Below are positions 42,274-53,225 of a stretch of DNA of 64,000 bases, piece after piece. The DNA lies in contig JAQOTA010000057.1 in the NCBI GenBank assembly GCA_029532415.1, positions 434,001 to 498,000 on the forward strand, in the 5' to 3' direction. The translations under genes and the position numbers were made by a program. The notes below the pieces were generated by a model, which worked only from the letters and a program-made list of their open reading frames with translations, had not been told where the DNA came from and searched no databases. Source of the stretch: Marasmius tenuissimus (lineage: Eukaryota > Basidiomycota > Agaricomycetes > Agaricales > Marasmiaceae). How positions within the stretch are numbered: position 1 is the first letter of the stretch; each line of letters starts with the position of its first letter.

Positions 42274-44108
42274 CTACAAAACAAAGTCTTTCCCAGCGGT
42301 TAGGACCTCCACCCCATCTTCAGTGATTCTATCCAGAAAGCGGTCAGTCAAGGCCGGTGATCGATGGAAATAGAATTATGCGCTTACAGCAATGTCTCTT
42401 CGAATTGGGCGCTTCGTTTGCCATCCACAGTAGTGGCAGTCCAGTTATCCGGCCAATGAACGTCGCCCCAGTTGGGACCAAAGTTTACCATCTGGGTATA
42501 TCGTCAGTACTGAGATCTCGAGAGTACACCAAGATAGTTATCGCACGGGTTCAATGGTGAATACCTGGAAGGTCGCGATCAGATAACAAACACGGAATAC
42601 GGTACCGAAACGGGGCACTCACCATTCCGGGTTTCATGGTTCCGATAGCCTTGTTCTTTGCGTAATGCGGGATATTCGGGGTGCTGTGGTAGGAGCTATT
42701 GATGCCGTGTCCGACATAGGTGCGCACAACAGAACAGCCGTTTGCCTTGACGATTGGTTCGCTGCAGGGAAGGGAAATCGTGTGAGGGTGGGGAGAGACA
42801 ATACCCAGAAATATACTGACATGATTTTTCCAACATCTCGAATGAGAACTCCAGGTTTGCACATCCGAATGGCTGCATCTGTCGCTTCGCGGCAAGTCTT
42901 GACGAGTTTCTTCGAGTCTTCGTCTATTTGTCCTACTGGGTAGGTGGCGTTAAGGTCACCGTGCACGCCGTCGTGGTACAGCGATACATCTGCCGCTTAG
43001 TATGAGCCTTCCCATTCTGTGAAAGAAAGATAGGTGAACCCTCACCAAGGTTGATGATGTCCCCTTCTTGCAAGATCCTCTGATCAGGTATACCATGGCA
43101 AATTACTTCGTTTACCGACCTAAAGATCTCTACGCGTCAGCCACAACTCAAAAGTGTACAGGAGAGCCAGCCGCTTACGTGCAAACACTTTTCGGAAAGA
43201 AGTTATAGTTCAACGTTGAGGGGTAAGCGTTTCGTTCGATGCATGCCTGATGCACGATTTCATCCAGTTCGTCCGTAGAAATTCCCGGGCGGACATGAGA
43301 AGCAGCGATATCCAGGACTTCTCGTGAGAGCTACGTGAGGAGGAAACAGGTCAGCACCAGGAAGAGAAGATACTGAAGAAACGCACTCTACAAACGGTTC
43401 TCATCTTCTCTTGCTCCTCCTTGCTCAAAGTCTTCGCAGGTTTTCCGAGTTCCCTGTATTCTGAAGTGGGTCTTCCTAGAGTCGACGTTGAGCGCTTTCA
43501 AGCACATCGAACACAAAATCCAATTCACCATCTTCTGCGTAATCCGGACGAGGTATATGTTCCGGAACATGCCTGCGCGGCGACAGAGGGTACATCGGGC
43601 GTACCGAGCCCGTGAAAGGGAAGTCAGGGAACGGGTTAAACGTGTTTTCTGTTTGTGAAGGTCGATCAGAACAACCCATGTATGAGGCAAGGTTACAAGG
43701 TTCACGCACCCGTCTTTGCAACGTTACTAGCAGCGACATCGTTTGCTTTTGCTTTAAGCATATCATGGATAATTTTGTGTGTTTTCTTTCAAGTTGACGT
43801 CGACCTGCGATAAATTCCCTTTCTGAACATTTATGATATAGTCTGCATGAAGCTTACCCCTGTATATACAAAGCGATAAGCGTTTGAGATCTAAGGAAAC
43901 ATTGAAGGAAAGACACTCACATTCAGCCTTGAAACACTCTTGTGTACAGAAGAACGAGCCTTTGATATGAAGTCTGAGGTAGAAAGGATCAGTTCAGGGC
44001 TCAACGGGACAGAAAATAGATGCACTTGTTGCATGTAGGACATTCCAGTTTAGAAGGTGGATTACCGTTCGCGCACGAAGTGCTCTGGCACAGTACTACG
44101 GCAGCCAT
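42274..44108 (-). CDS. MAP1: Methionine aminopeptidase 1 (MetAP1), 13 exons
   Basis: Exons: 44108-44026, 43973-43921, 43859-43858, 43785-43710, 43648-43529, 43475-43387, 43330-43179, 43119-43046, 42989-42821, 42761-42623, 42564-42547, 42491-42388, 42328-42274; 377 residues. It removes initiator methionine from nascent proteins in the cytosol at the ribosome. The N-terminal zinc finger region is present ([39 protein letters not shown]). All five metal ligands are there: Asp in NLDVSLY, Asp in [12 protein letters not shown], His in [10 protein letters not shown], Glu in TIEPMVNFGP and Glu in QFEETLL. The third exon appears to be 2 nt, supplying GG of the conserved Trp codon; without it the frame breaks. 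A LINE sits 10-25 nt upstream of the ATG. Confidence 0.93.
43858..43859 (-). other. Apparent 2-nt microexon (GG) in MetAP1
   Basis: Exon 2 ends with T of a Trp codon. The following intron ends ...TATACAG, then GG, then GTAAGC begins another intron that ends ...TTGAAAG before AAAACACAC. Splicing T+GG gives TGG and AEW-KTHKIIH, matching the FKxxWxTHKxxH pattern of other MetAP1 zinc fingers. Skipping GG yields T+AA, an immediate stop. Confidence 0.7.
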
Positions 44109-44118
44109 GGTGATGGTG

Positions 44119-44133
44119 AGAAGGTAAGAGATG
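44119..44133. repeat. Left target-site duplication of the LINE
   Basis: AGAAGGTAAGAGATG, identical to 53226-53240. It lies 10 nt upstream of the MetAP1 start codon. Confidence 0.9.
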
Positions 44134-44693
44134 GGGGGGCCTCGTGACCTCTTACCACCACCATCAAAATTGGTAGTGCGCTGGTAAGAGACCCCCCCCT
44201 GCTCAAATCTGCAGGAAAGGGCTAAACTGCTTGAGATATCAATCGCGTATCCCACACAGAACGTAGTCACAAGTGAAGGTCTGGAATAAAAGACCAACAA
44301 GCGTGCGAGCGGACACTAGGAACTACAGTTACCATAGAGCGGCATTGCGACGTGCTACCTTGTACGCCAGTACCCAATAGAGATAGACACATATCGCTGT
44401 GCGATGTTATCGAGATTCTCTCCCACAGAAGAGAAACGTCCACCAACTGCCTAAGCTCAGGCCGAGCGCACTTCCATGCCACACAGGCGAAGTAGGCCAC
44501 TCCCACATCTGTGTATAGCCCTTTTTTTAAGGTTACCGCCGGCATACATGCCGGGGCCGGCAACGAAGCCACTCGGAAACTCCCGATCCTAAACTGCTCA
44601 GTTCAAGCAAACAGACGTAAGCCACAACACGAGGGAAAAAGAAAATAGGAACAACAAGACACACAAACCAAAAACCCTCGCCCACAGACACCC

Positions 44694-46932
44694 ATGTCCG
44701 AAGAGAACGAGGACACAGCCCAAAACCTCGGCGCCACTCCGGTGGAGAGCATCACCACGAGGAACCCTCTTGTAGAAGACGAAGGATCCGAACATTCCGC
44801 CAGTGATGGTGAGAATGATGACGAAGTAAGTACTCTGTGCACACTGACAGATGTCGTACACGGTACCTGGGTCTAACCTCACCTACAACAGACCGTCAAT
44901 GTGAACAAGGGAAAGAACAGAGAAACAACCCCCGCCAGAAGCGAGGCTACGGTATGCACGAAACCCACCACAGAAACGGCTCAGGCTGACCCAGAGAACC
45001 GTATAGGAACCCCCCAACTCCGTTTTTGGGGAGGACGACGGCCAGGAACCTGACGTCGAGATCAATGACGACGAGGCGCGTGATATTCAAGCCGCCATCC
45101 AGGCATCGAAGGAAACCTACCTGGCACAGTCTGCTCGTACCAACGAGCTAAACCCTAACTCCGGCCCCAGTAAACTCCCACGCCTTGCGTCGAACGAAAC
45201 CATACGCCGCACGTACAAGGATCCTCAGACCCCTCAGAAACGAAAGGGGCAACGTCAACCCGACGATCGTGACGCAACCTCCCCCAGCCCGGATCAACAG
45301 TCGGTCACAAGCTCTGATGTCGTTCAAGCGGAGCTCTCTGGTGGCAGTGACACCGATGGCGTGCATGGGACCGTAACGGCTGCTAAGCCCCAGAGGGCAA
45401 ACGGTAGAGGAAACCCTCGGCGAGGAGGTGTCCAACAACCAGTCGACGAGGACGTTGATATGGAAGATGCTATGGCAGCTGGCGACGATAACGACGCCGA
45501 CGCCGTGCAACAATCCGCCCTCTTTGATAACTCCCCCGAGATCTTCAACGCCAGAGGCGTACGCTCTGCCAACCGGAACCCCAACCGTTCTCTCCCTCCC
45601 CGTGACAACTCCAACTTCCTCCCCGGTTTTCTCAACGCCTTTGGCCACGTAACCCGTAACGATGACGGAGTCATGCCGAAATACGTCGCTGCTATTGAGC
45701 ACTGGCAGAAGAACATCAGCCCCGACATCTTAGACATGGTGTACGGGGAACGAGGCTGGATCGCCCTACACCTCTTTGATGGAGGTACTCTCCAACGCCT
45801 CGCTGACGCGAAGAATGGGAACGAGATCGAGAACTCCGTTCGCCAGTACATCCTCGGCTTCCCCGGTGTCTCCCAGAATGACGTTAAGGTCATGGTCAGC
45901 CAACCCAGATGCCAATTCCTCGCTGCCAGCAATAAACACGCCCCTCCCCGCATCGTTTTTGTCTGGGTCAGAGACGGATATGTTCGAGATGCGCTCATCC
46001 GACAGCAGACCCATGACATCTCCGATGTCTGTACCTTCCACGCCACCACAATCGACCACGATATCCCGAGCTGGTATGTCATGAACCTTACCCCCACCTT
46101 CAAGGATGCGCCGCCAACAACTATCAGAGCATATGCACGCTACGCTATCGCCAACGTCATGTACAACGACGAATTCCTTCGTACCCTCGTAATACGGGGA
46201 ACGCCGTCGGACCCGAGGTCTACCAACGAAAAAGTCTTCGATGCGGTTAGAGGGGTTGACGTTAAGGTCTACAATGACCCGGCCAACGGGGCGAACAACA
46301 CCGAGCTAGCTGTCTACTTCGCCCCAATTACAGACGACTACCGCCTCTCTCAGGAAATCAAGGAACGTATCCGCATCCTGTATACGAAGTTCAAGTACGG
46401 GGCGTTCATTTTTGACCTCTCGTGGGAGCATCACAAGGGCATGACCGTCTCGCTCTTCTGCCCCCTCTGCCTGCTCGATGATCATCCCGTCCATCGGTGC
46501 CCTTTCCCCTTCATTCGCGACTGGCAAGGCCCGGGTATAGACCACTCCCTCACGAAGCTCCTCAGCGATAGAGGTCTGAACGTCAACAGTATTTGGGACG
46601 AGGCATACCTCAATGCCGTTCCACAAGACTACCCCATCCCGCCCGAAAACGATGGCTACGAGTCGGATGAGAAGATTGCAGCAAACAACCGTCACCCCTG
46701 GTACTACACCCCATCCAGCAATGTCAACGCTCGCTCAGCCAACCGCTACTCCCTGCCTACTGCTGGCCCCTCCTATCGCGGAAACGGCAGAGGCTTCGCT
46801 ATGCACCATGGCACGAACCGTCCGAAAGTTATGCTTAGGGTGCAGGCTGACTCGCAGAACTCCGGCTATGGCTACGGACGCGGCCGAGGTCGCGGAGGTC
46901 GAGGACGACGAGGCAGAGGCAGAGGCTACTAA
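44694..46932 (+). CDS. LINE ORF1, gag-like RNA-binding protein (frame disrupted)
   Basis: The acidic N-terminus MSEENEDTAQNLGATPVESI (44694-44825) is followed by a 66-bp stretch with perfect intron-like ends (GTAAGT...CAACAG, 44826-44891) that contains a stop in the frame. Reading continues from 44892 to a run of six C at 45010-45015, where the frame must move by one to enter the long frame 45007-46932. That frame includes a conserved gag-like core (FVWVRDGYVRDALIRQQTHD ... LSQEIKERIRILYTKFKYGA), a perfect CX2CX4HX4C zinc knuckle CPLCLLDDHPVHRC and a C-terminal RGRGRGG-rich tail. It would coat the element RNA. As written, ORF1 is not one continuous frame, so this copy may be defective or use an unusual expression mode. 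Confidence 0.7.
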
Positions 46933-47290
46933 GGCTAGTCGTGAATAAACAACTACTTTATGCTCCACCATAGAATATACTTATACGATGCTCAACCATT
47001 GACAGCCATAACTAGAACCAAACGTAATCTACCCTATGATACATCAAATAAAAGCTTTCAACAGGCACAGAATGGACTAGAACCTAAAAGCAAGATGCAT
47101 GTATACTTAATACCTAGCGCTGGGGCTAGAAGAAGCCGCAACGAACTGTTGCGCACCTTGACTCCGTGATATTTACTGACCAGAGACCGCGAATCTCTGG
47201 GACAGGGATCGGAGATCAAGCAACACTACACCTAAGCGGCCCTATTTAGGGAGAGCCCGCTTGTAGCGCCCCTGCGAAGCAAGGTAAGAC

Positions 47291-47317
47291 ATCACATACA
47301 CCCCAGATGTATGTGAT
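47291..47317 (+). other. Hairpin between LINE ORF1 and ORF2
   Basis: ATCACATACA and TGTATGTGAT are perfect 10-nt inverted repeats with a 7-nt loop, about 360 nt after the ORF1 stop and just upstream of the ORF2 open frame that begins at 47385. Position suggests a role in ORF2 translation, which is inference. Confidence 0.5.
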
Positions 47318-47825
47318 TCGTCGAACCTTGGCAGCTCTTTTATTTGGAGCCAAATGCCTCCCGGTCTCGCAAGCCCAGAGGTAGGCCCATTTTCTTTTAG
47401 TTCTCTCTATCCCTCCATCTTCACATACGGTACGTCTTCCCGGTTCCCTGGCTCGTATTACTGACGGCAGGGTTGGAGGTGAGGGCGGCAATTCCACCCC
47501 CGATTTCCCCCTCACCAATGATAACCCGATTTCAATAGGTGGGGGTAGCGGCTCAGACGCCGACTCTGAGGAGTTACCCACCAACTCCTCACCCGGGACT
47601 CAAGCGGAGTCAGGTGCTCGATATAGTGCCAACGTTGTAAGAAACGACGGGCGAGATAAATCATCTACGCCACGTCCTAAACAAGGACATGTCCCCGAAC
47701 GGGAAGAGAATGACTATACTCACGACGTGAGAGAAGAGAGACTATTCAACATATACAATCAGATTGAACAAAGGAGCGACCAGGTATTAGCAGGCATTGA
47801 ACAAGAAGATGCGACCCATGAGCTA

Positions 47826-50800
47826 ATGAGAATGATGGATGAAATCATGGATGAGCACGTACGAAACCATGAAGATGTCAGTGACTCGGAGACCCGGACA
47901 GAAAGCATAACAGATAGTGATACACCCCCGAGCCCGGAAGGGGTCGATGAAGGTGAGATCGACTATGATGAAATATATGGACTGAATATTATGGAGGAAG
48001 ACATAACCCTGACCCACAACACAGTCCGAAATCCAGAGGTAACTGGTTCCAGCAGTTTGACTCGGAAGAAATCCAAGAAAGCAGCAATCAAGCTGGGGGC
48101 ACTGAATATAGGCGGTCTGGGAAATACAACGGACTTCAACGACCCACGACGAAGTAAGTGGTACCACTTGAATCAAGTGATGAGAGACACCGGACTTGCA
48201 TTGATGGTTATCGGTGAGGCACACTTAAATACGGAACGACAAGACAGACTCCACAGACTCTTTGGGCGGCAGCTTGAGATAATCTTCTCAGAATACCCGG
48301 AGAATGTGAATGCAAAAGGGGTAGCAGTTGTAATCAACAAAACTTTCTTTGGTACGAAGAACTTAAAATCATGGGAACTCGTGCCAGGGCATGCGATTCT
48401 CGTGGAAATACCATGGGGAGACAACAACAAACTGTCAGTTCTAGGTATCTACGCTCCAAATGATCATACACAAAACAAAGCCATGCACGAGAAGATAACT
48501 GAGTTCTTCAGACAACACCCGAACATCAGAAAACCCGACATTATGGCGGGGGACTTCAACCTGGTCGAAGACCACATAGACCGCTTCCCTATGCGCCGGG
48601 ATCCTCACGGCCCAGTTGATGCACTGGATACTCTGAAATCCGATCTGCTCCTCATCGACGGCTGGAGAGCAACCTACTCGAAGTCAATTGCACACACTTA
48701 TCGCCAGAAACAAACAGGATCTGCCTCGAGAATTGACAGAATATACATTAAATCAGACCTATTCGAACGTGCCTTTGAATGGAAGATCAAACACTCGGTT
48801 GGAGTAGAGACAGACCACAGCATGGTGACGGTGCGACTGACAAATGAAGACTTACCCGAGCAGGGCCACGGACGATGGGTATGGCCAGCCTATATAAACC
48901 AAGACAAGGAACTCGCTAAATTTGTTCTAGATACGGGTCTAGAGCTGCTCAGACAGATGGAACTGTGTGAAAACCCAGAGGTACGCACGGATACCTTCAA
49001 TGCACAAGTCCTATGGGAAGACTGGCAGAAAAAAGTCAGAGATAAGGCCAGAGAAAGAGCGAAGGTACTCATCCCGAGACAAAAGCGTGAGATAGCAGAA
49101 CTTGAATCAAAACTGGAGTTAATTTCGAAAGATTCGACACTCACGGAGGAAGAGAGAGCACTATCATCAGCACTGCTTGTCGAGAAGATCAAAGCTCTCG
49201 AGCTAAAGCGCCATAAACAATCTAGGGACTCAGCCGCAGCCCGCAACCGACTTGAGGGTGAGGTTGTCAGTAAATATTGGTCCCAGCTCAATAGGGAACG
49301 AAAGCCTAGAGAGCTTATAGCACGGCTAAACAAGAACGCAACAAGCCAGTCAAACGACGGTACAGAAGACCAGAATGTACCCAGCCCGCCATACATCAAG
49401 GACTCGCAAAAAATGGCGGACCTGGCGTGTTCCTACCATAAGGGCATCCAATTCAGGGACAGACCTACATCCCCGCGTGAGCTGCAGGATAGAGACAGCG
49501 CAATAAGGGAGGTCCTAGATAAGATAAACACACCCGCGCCGGAACAGAATGTGGCAGACCTCGCTCGTAAACTCCTCCGTGAAGACATAATTGAGGCATT
49601 AAGCCTATCAGCCAATGGGAAAGCGCCAGGATTAAACGGTATACCATATGAGGTATACAAGAGCTGGCACTCAAGGCACGAAACTGCAATCCAACAAAAA
49701 AAACCGGCATTCGACATTATTGGGGCACTACTGTTCCTATATAACGATATCGAGACCTTTGGGAAAGTCAAGGGATCATCATTCGCAGAAAGCTGGATGG
49801 CACCCCTGTACAAGAAAGGAGATAAGGCAGAGATCGCAAACTACAGGCCCATCTCTCTTCTCAACACAGACTATAAGGTCTTCACCAAGGCCCTATCAAT
49901 CAAGTTAGCACGAGTCGCGCCAAAAATAATACATCCAAACCAGGCAGGATTCATACCTGGCAGACAAATCTACGACCACATCTGGCTGACAAAACGAGTT
50001 CTAGAGTACGCGGAAGCCGTGGAAGAGGATGGTGCCATAATTGCACTCGATCAAGAGAAAGCATATGACAGAATCGAACACGGATACCTGTGGGAAACAC
50101 TAAGAAAATATAACATACCCGAAGACTTTATCACAACAGTGAAATCACTGTACGAAGACGCATACACATATGTAATGGTCAACGGTGTCAGAAGCCAGAA
50201 AGCCTTCAAAGTTGTTAGAGGGGTCAGACAAGGTGATCCGCTATCATGCCTCCTCTTTGACATTGCTATAGAGCCTCTAGCGGAAGCTCTGAGACAATCC
50301 GAGTTACGGGGATTCCGCATTCCGGGTGCAAAAGATCGACTTATAGCCACCCTTTTTGCCGATGACACAACTGTCTACCTGTCAAAACGCGACGACTGGG
50401 GTGATCTCAAGTCTATTCTAGATAAATGGTGCTTGGCATCTGGAGCACGATTCAACATAAACAAAACAGAAGTGATACCAGTGGGATCACAAATCTTCCG
50501 TGACTCGGTCCTCCTCCACAGAACGATGGACGGCACAGTTAACAGCACCCCCTTCGACGACCACGTTAAGATGGTCAAAGATGGCGAGGCGACAAGAATC
50601 CTAGGTGGCTGGATTGGAAACAAAGTTGACCAAGCGGCAGTGTGGACAAAGACCCTTGAAAAAATAGACAACGCACTCAAAAGATGGGAGAAAGGCCACC
50701 CTACTATGGAAGGAAGACGACTCATTATCCAAATGGTGGTAGCAGGGATGACCCAGTACCTCACGAAAGTACAAGGTATGCCGGACGATGTTGAGAAACT

Positions 50801-52952
50801 ACTAGAAAAACGCATTCACTCCTTTATGTGGGGAGGGCGAAGCGCAAGGACAATCAATAAAGAAACAATGTATGCAGACCCAGACAAAGGAGGAAAGAAA
50901 GTCCTAGATATATCAGCACGGAACGAAGCAATCATGATCGTATGGATACAATCATACCTACGACTCAATTCTGAGCGCCCAACCTGGGCTTATTTTGCTG
51001 ACCGGCTGATGGCCCTGGAAACAGTCAGTGAAGACGAATGTGTAGGACCCGCACACAGGGACAACCCATACCTGCAGAGCTGGAGACCAGTGGCGGATAA
51101 CCTGCCCTCCGATCTAAGGAAACTTGTCAAGACGGCCAAAAAATATGACTTGACGATGACTGGACTGGCCTTCGACAGAAAGATTATACGAGAAATGCCG
51201 CTATGGTACCACGATAAATGCACGAAAACAAGGGGAGTGTACAGCGACAGAGTAGAGGCGAACGTGTGTCTAAAGAACACACACCTCATGAAAACCGTAG
51301 GGGAAGCGGAAGACCTAGCAAAAATCAGACACCACAGTAAACATACGGGACGGGTGAACTGTAAATGTAAGCACTGCAAAAGAATCCGGCGGCGCACTGG
51401 ATGTAAAAACCCCAACAGGTGTGCGCAACGGGCGGAGAGTCTTCTAAATGTGCTACCCCCTAAGTGGAACCCCCTAAGCAGACAACCAGAGGACTACGAA
51501 CGAAAAGGAATGGCAGAGAACTTGACGAATGGTGAAGCTGCCTTCATACCCAAAATAACGACGGAAGGCACCCTAGCGGATGTTTTCAGAATCTTCTCAG
51601 ACCCGAGCAAATCAGAGAACACTCCGGATACAGAGTTATACCCTCCAAACGGCATTCCCCGAACGGTCGTGTACACTGACGGGTCGTGTGAGAACAACGG
51701 GTCTGATGAGCCGGAAGCAGGCGCGGGAATCCTCATAAAAGATGCGAGCAACGATGGTGAAGACCTGTTGAAAACGATTAAGATCCCGAACGAGCTAGGT
51801 CCCTCCAATAACTGTGGGGAACTAATTGCGATCAAGGAGACACTTGAAAGCCTACCTGCACGAGACATATTGATTCAAAGTGACTCCAAGTATGCAATTG
51901 AGGGACTCACGAAACATCTGGAAAGCTGGGAAGACAGAGGTTACATAGGAGTGGAGAACGCACATATCATAGAAGTAATAGCGGCTAGACTGCGAGCACG
52001 GAAAGCACGAACAGCCTTCAAATGGGTCAAAGGACACGCAGGAGATCCTGGAAATGAGGAAGCGGATAAGTTAGCAAGCCTTGGAAGACAGAAACAACAA
52101 CCTGACCTGATTGATATGACGATACCGCCAGACCTCGATATTTCGGGGGCAAAGCTGTCAAAAATAACACAAGCATTGGCATATCGAGGAATCAAGAATA
52201 TCAAGGAGAACACACTCAAATACCAAGAAGCCAGAGACAGGACTTCAACAAGGAAAAACCTAGCTAAGGCTAAACGGGCGACGAAAAATGTCGCGAGAAC
52301 AGCACCCTCGGAGAAACAACTATGGAACTCACTCAAAAACAAAAATGTGTCGAGGAATATCAGAAATTTCCTCTTCCTACTAATGCACGGAGGGTACAGA
52401 ACTGGAAGCTTCTGGAAGGAAATCCCCGGATATGAGGACCGAGCGACATGCTCGCATTGTGGTGAGACAGAATCCATCAGCCATATCTTCCTAGAATGCC
52501 AAGCACCCGGAAGAAGGCAAGTTTGGAGGCTAGCGAGGGAACTCTGGGCGACAACGGGAAGAGAATGGCCCGAAATCTCGATAGGGGTCATCATGGCGTG
52601 TGCACAGATCAAGTTTGCAAACGACGAAGGAAAAACCATACCTGGTGTTTCGAGGCTCTTCCAAATCTTGCTCTCAGAGTCCGCGTTCCTCATATGGAAG
52701 CTCAGGAACCAACGAGTGATCAACGACGAGGACCCACAGTCACAGAAAGCGATAGAAAACAAATGGGTATACGCCATAAAGAACCGGATGAACCTCGACT
52801 GGCTGATGACGGATAAGAAAAAATACGAAAGAAAGGCCCTATCAGTGAAATTAGTACGCGAAACATGGAAGTCGGTATCAGAAGATACCCTAGAAGATCT
52901 CCGCACTGCAAGTAGGCGACGCGGAGCTGGGGTTTTAGTGGGTATAGGGTAG
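47826..52952 (+). CDS. LINE ORF2: endonuclease, reverse transcriptase, RNase H
   Basis: From the first in-frame ATG the protein has 1708 residues; the frame is open without ATG from 47385, so about 147 more codons could be used if initiation is not at ATG. The AP-type endonuclease starts at about 48090 (LGALNIGGLGN, GDFNLVEDHIDR, ASRIDRIYI, TDHSMVTV). The reverse transcriptase spans about 49780-50490: NYRPISLLNTDYK, ALDQEKAYDRIEH (motif A), GVRQGDPLSCLLFDIAIEPL and FADDTTVY (motif C). RNase H lies at about 51660-52080 with YTDGSC, NCGELIAI, QSDSKYAI and GNEEADKLA, so all four acidic residues are present. CSHCGETESISHIFLEC (CX2CX7HX4C) is the C-terminal zinc finger. It nicks DNA and copies element RNA into the site. 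No internal stop. Confidence 0.95.
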   Translation: MRMMDEIMDEHVRNHEDVSDSETRTESITDSDTPPSPEGVDEGEIDYDEIYGLNIMEEDITLTHNTVRNPEVTGSSSLTRKKSKKAAIKLGALNIGGLGNTTDFNDPRRSKWYHLNQVMRDTGLALMVIGEAHLNTERQDRLHRLFGRQLEIIFSEYPENVNAKGVAVVINKTFFGTKNLKSWELVPGHAILVEIPWGDNNKLSVLGIYAPNDHTQNKAMHEKITEFFRQHPNIRKPDIMAGDFNLVEDHIDRFPMRRDPHGPVDALDTLKSDLLLIDGWRATYSKSIAHTYRQKQTGSASRIDRIYIKSDLFERAFEWKIKHSVGVETDHSMVTVRLTNEDLPEQGHGRWVWPAYINQDKELAKFVLDTGLELLRQMELCENPEVRTDTFNAQVLWEDWQKKVRDKARERAKVLIPRQKREIAELESKLELISKDSTLTEEERALSSALLVEKIKALELKRHKQSRDSAAARNRLEGEVVSKYWSQLNRERKPRELIARLNKNATSQSNDGTEDQNVPSPPYIKDSQKMADLACSYHKGIQFRDRPTSPRELQDRDSAIREVLDKINTPAPEQNVADLARKLLREDIIEALSLSANGKAPGLNGIPYEVYKSWHSRHETAIQQKKPAFDIIGALLFLYNDIETFGKVKGSSFAESWMAPLYKKGDKAEIANYRPISLLNTDYKVFTKALSIKLARVAPKIIHPNQAGFIPGRQIYDHIWLTKRVLEYAEAVEEDGAIIALDQEKAYDRIEHGYLWETLRKYNIPEDFITTVKSLYEDAYTYVMVNGVRSQKAFKVVRGVRQGDPLSCLLFDIAIEPLAEALRQSELRGFRIPGAKDRLIATLFADDTTVYLSKRDDWGDLKSILDKWCLASGARFNINKTEVIPVGSQIFRDSVLLHRTMDGTVNSTPFDDHVKMVKDGEATRILGGWIGNKVDQAAVWTKTLEKIDNALKRWEKGHPTMEGRRLIIQMVVAGMTQYLTKVQGMPDDVEKLLEKRIHSFMWGGRSARTINKETMYADPDKGGKKVLDISARNEAIMIVWIQSYLRLNSERPTWAYFADRLMALETVSEDECVGPAHRDNPYLQSWRPVADNLPSDLRKLVKTAKKYDLTMTGLAFDRKIIREMPLWYHDKCTKTRGVYSDRVEANVCLKNTHLMKTVGEAEDLAKIRHHSKHTGRVNCKCKHCKRIRRRTGCKNPNRCAQRAESLLNVLPPKWNPLSRQPEDYERKGMAENLTNGEAAFIPKITTEGTLADVFRIFSDPSKSENTPDTELYPPNGIPRTVVYTDGSCENNGSDEPEAGAGILIKDASNDGEDLLKTIKIPNELGPSNNCGELIAIKETLESLPARDILIQSDSKYAIEGLTKHLESWEDRGYIGVENAHIIEVIAARLRARKARTAFKWVKGHAGDPGNEEADKLASLGRQKQQPDLIDMTIPPDLDISGAKLSKITQALAYRGIKNIKENTLKYQEARDRTSTRKNLAKAKRATKNVARTAPSEKQLWNSLKNKNVSRNIRNFLFLLMHGGYRTGSFWKEIPGYEDRATCSHCGETESISHIFLECQAPGRRQVWRLARELWATTGREWPEISIGVIMACAQIKFANDEGKTIPGVSRLFQILLSESAFLIWKLRNQRVINDEDPQSQKAIENKWVYAIKNRMNLDWLMTDKKKYERKALSVKLVRETWKSVSEDTLEDLRTASRRRGAGVLVGIG

Positions 52953-53225
52953 TCATTGATGACGTGCTGGAAGGAAGGGAAGGTGCGCGAGAGCTCACCC
53001 AACCTCTGAAAAGCACTGAGATGGCACTCGAGTCCCACACATCGTGCGTTATTGCATTTCTCCAGGTGGTACAAAGTCGCGGGGTCCTGTTTCCCTGCAT
53101 CCTAGCGGGAGGGAGAGCACCGACGCTGAGGCGTTGGTCGGTGTCGCTGGCGACCCGGAACAGCTATGCGTTTGCTCCCCTCTGCCAACACGGCTAACGC
53201 TCCACAAAAAAAAAAAAAAAAAAAA

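Larger units (their letters stand above)
44134..53225 (+). mobile_element. Full-length LINE retrotransposon, about 9.1 kb
   Basis: A non-LTR element with a G-rich 5' end (GGGGGGCCTCG), a gag-like ORF1 with CCHC zinc knuckle and RGG tail, an ORF2 with endonuclease, reverse transcriptase, RNase H and C-terminal zinc finger, a 3' UTR of about 250 bp and an A tract at 53206-53225. A perfect 15-bp duplication borders it. No LTRs are present. RNase H downstream of the RT with an AP-type endonuclease upstream fits fungal Tad/I-like LINEs; the exact clade needs a tree. The perfect duplication and long open ORF2 suggest a recent insertion. Confidence 0.92.

Noticed and set aside
45324..46103. 259-codon minus-strand ORF
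   Set aside because: Antisense shadow of the LINE ORF1, whose plus-strand frame has a zinc knuckle and RGG tail.
51941..53074. 377-codon minus-strand ORF
   Set aside because: Antisense shadow of the RNase H and C-terminal part of LINE ORF2; no motif.
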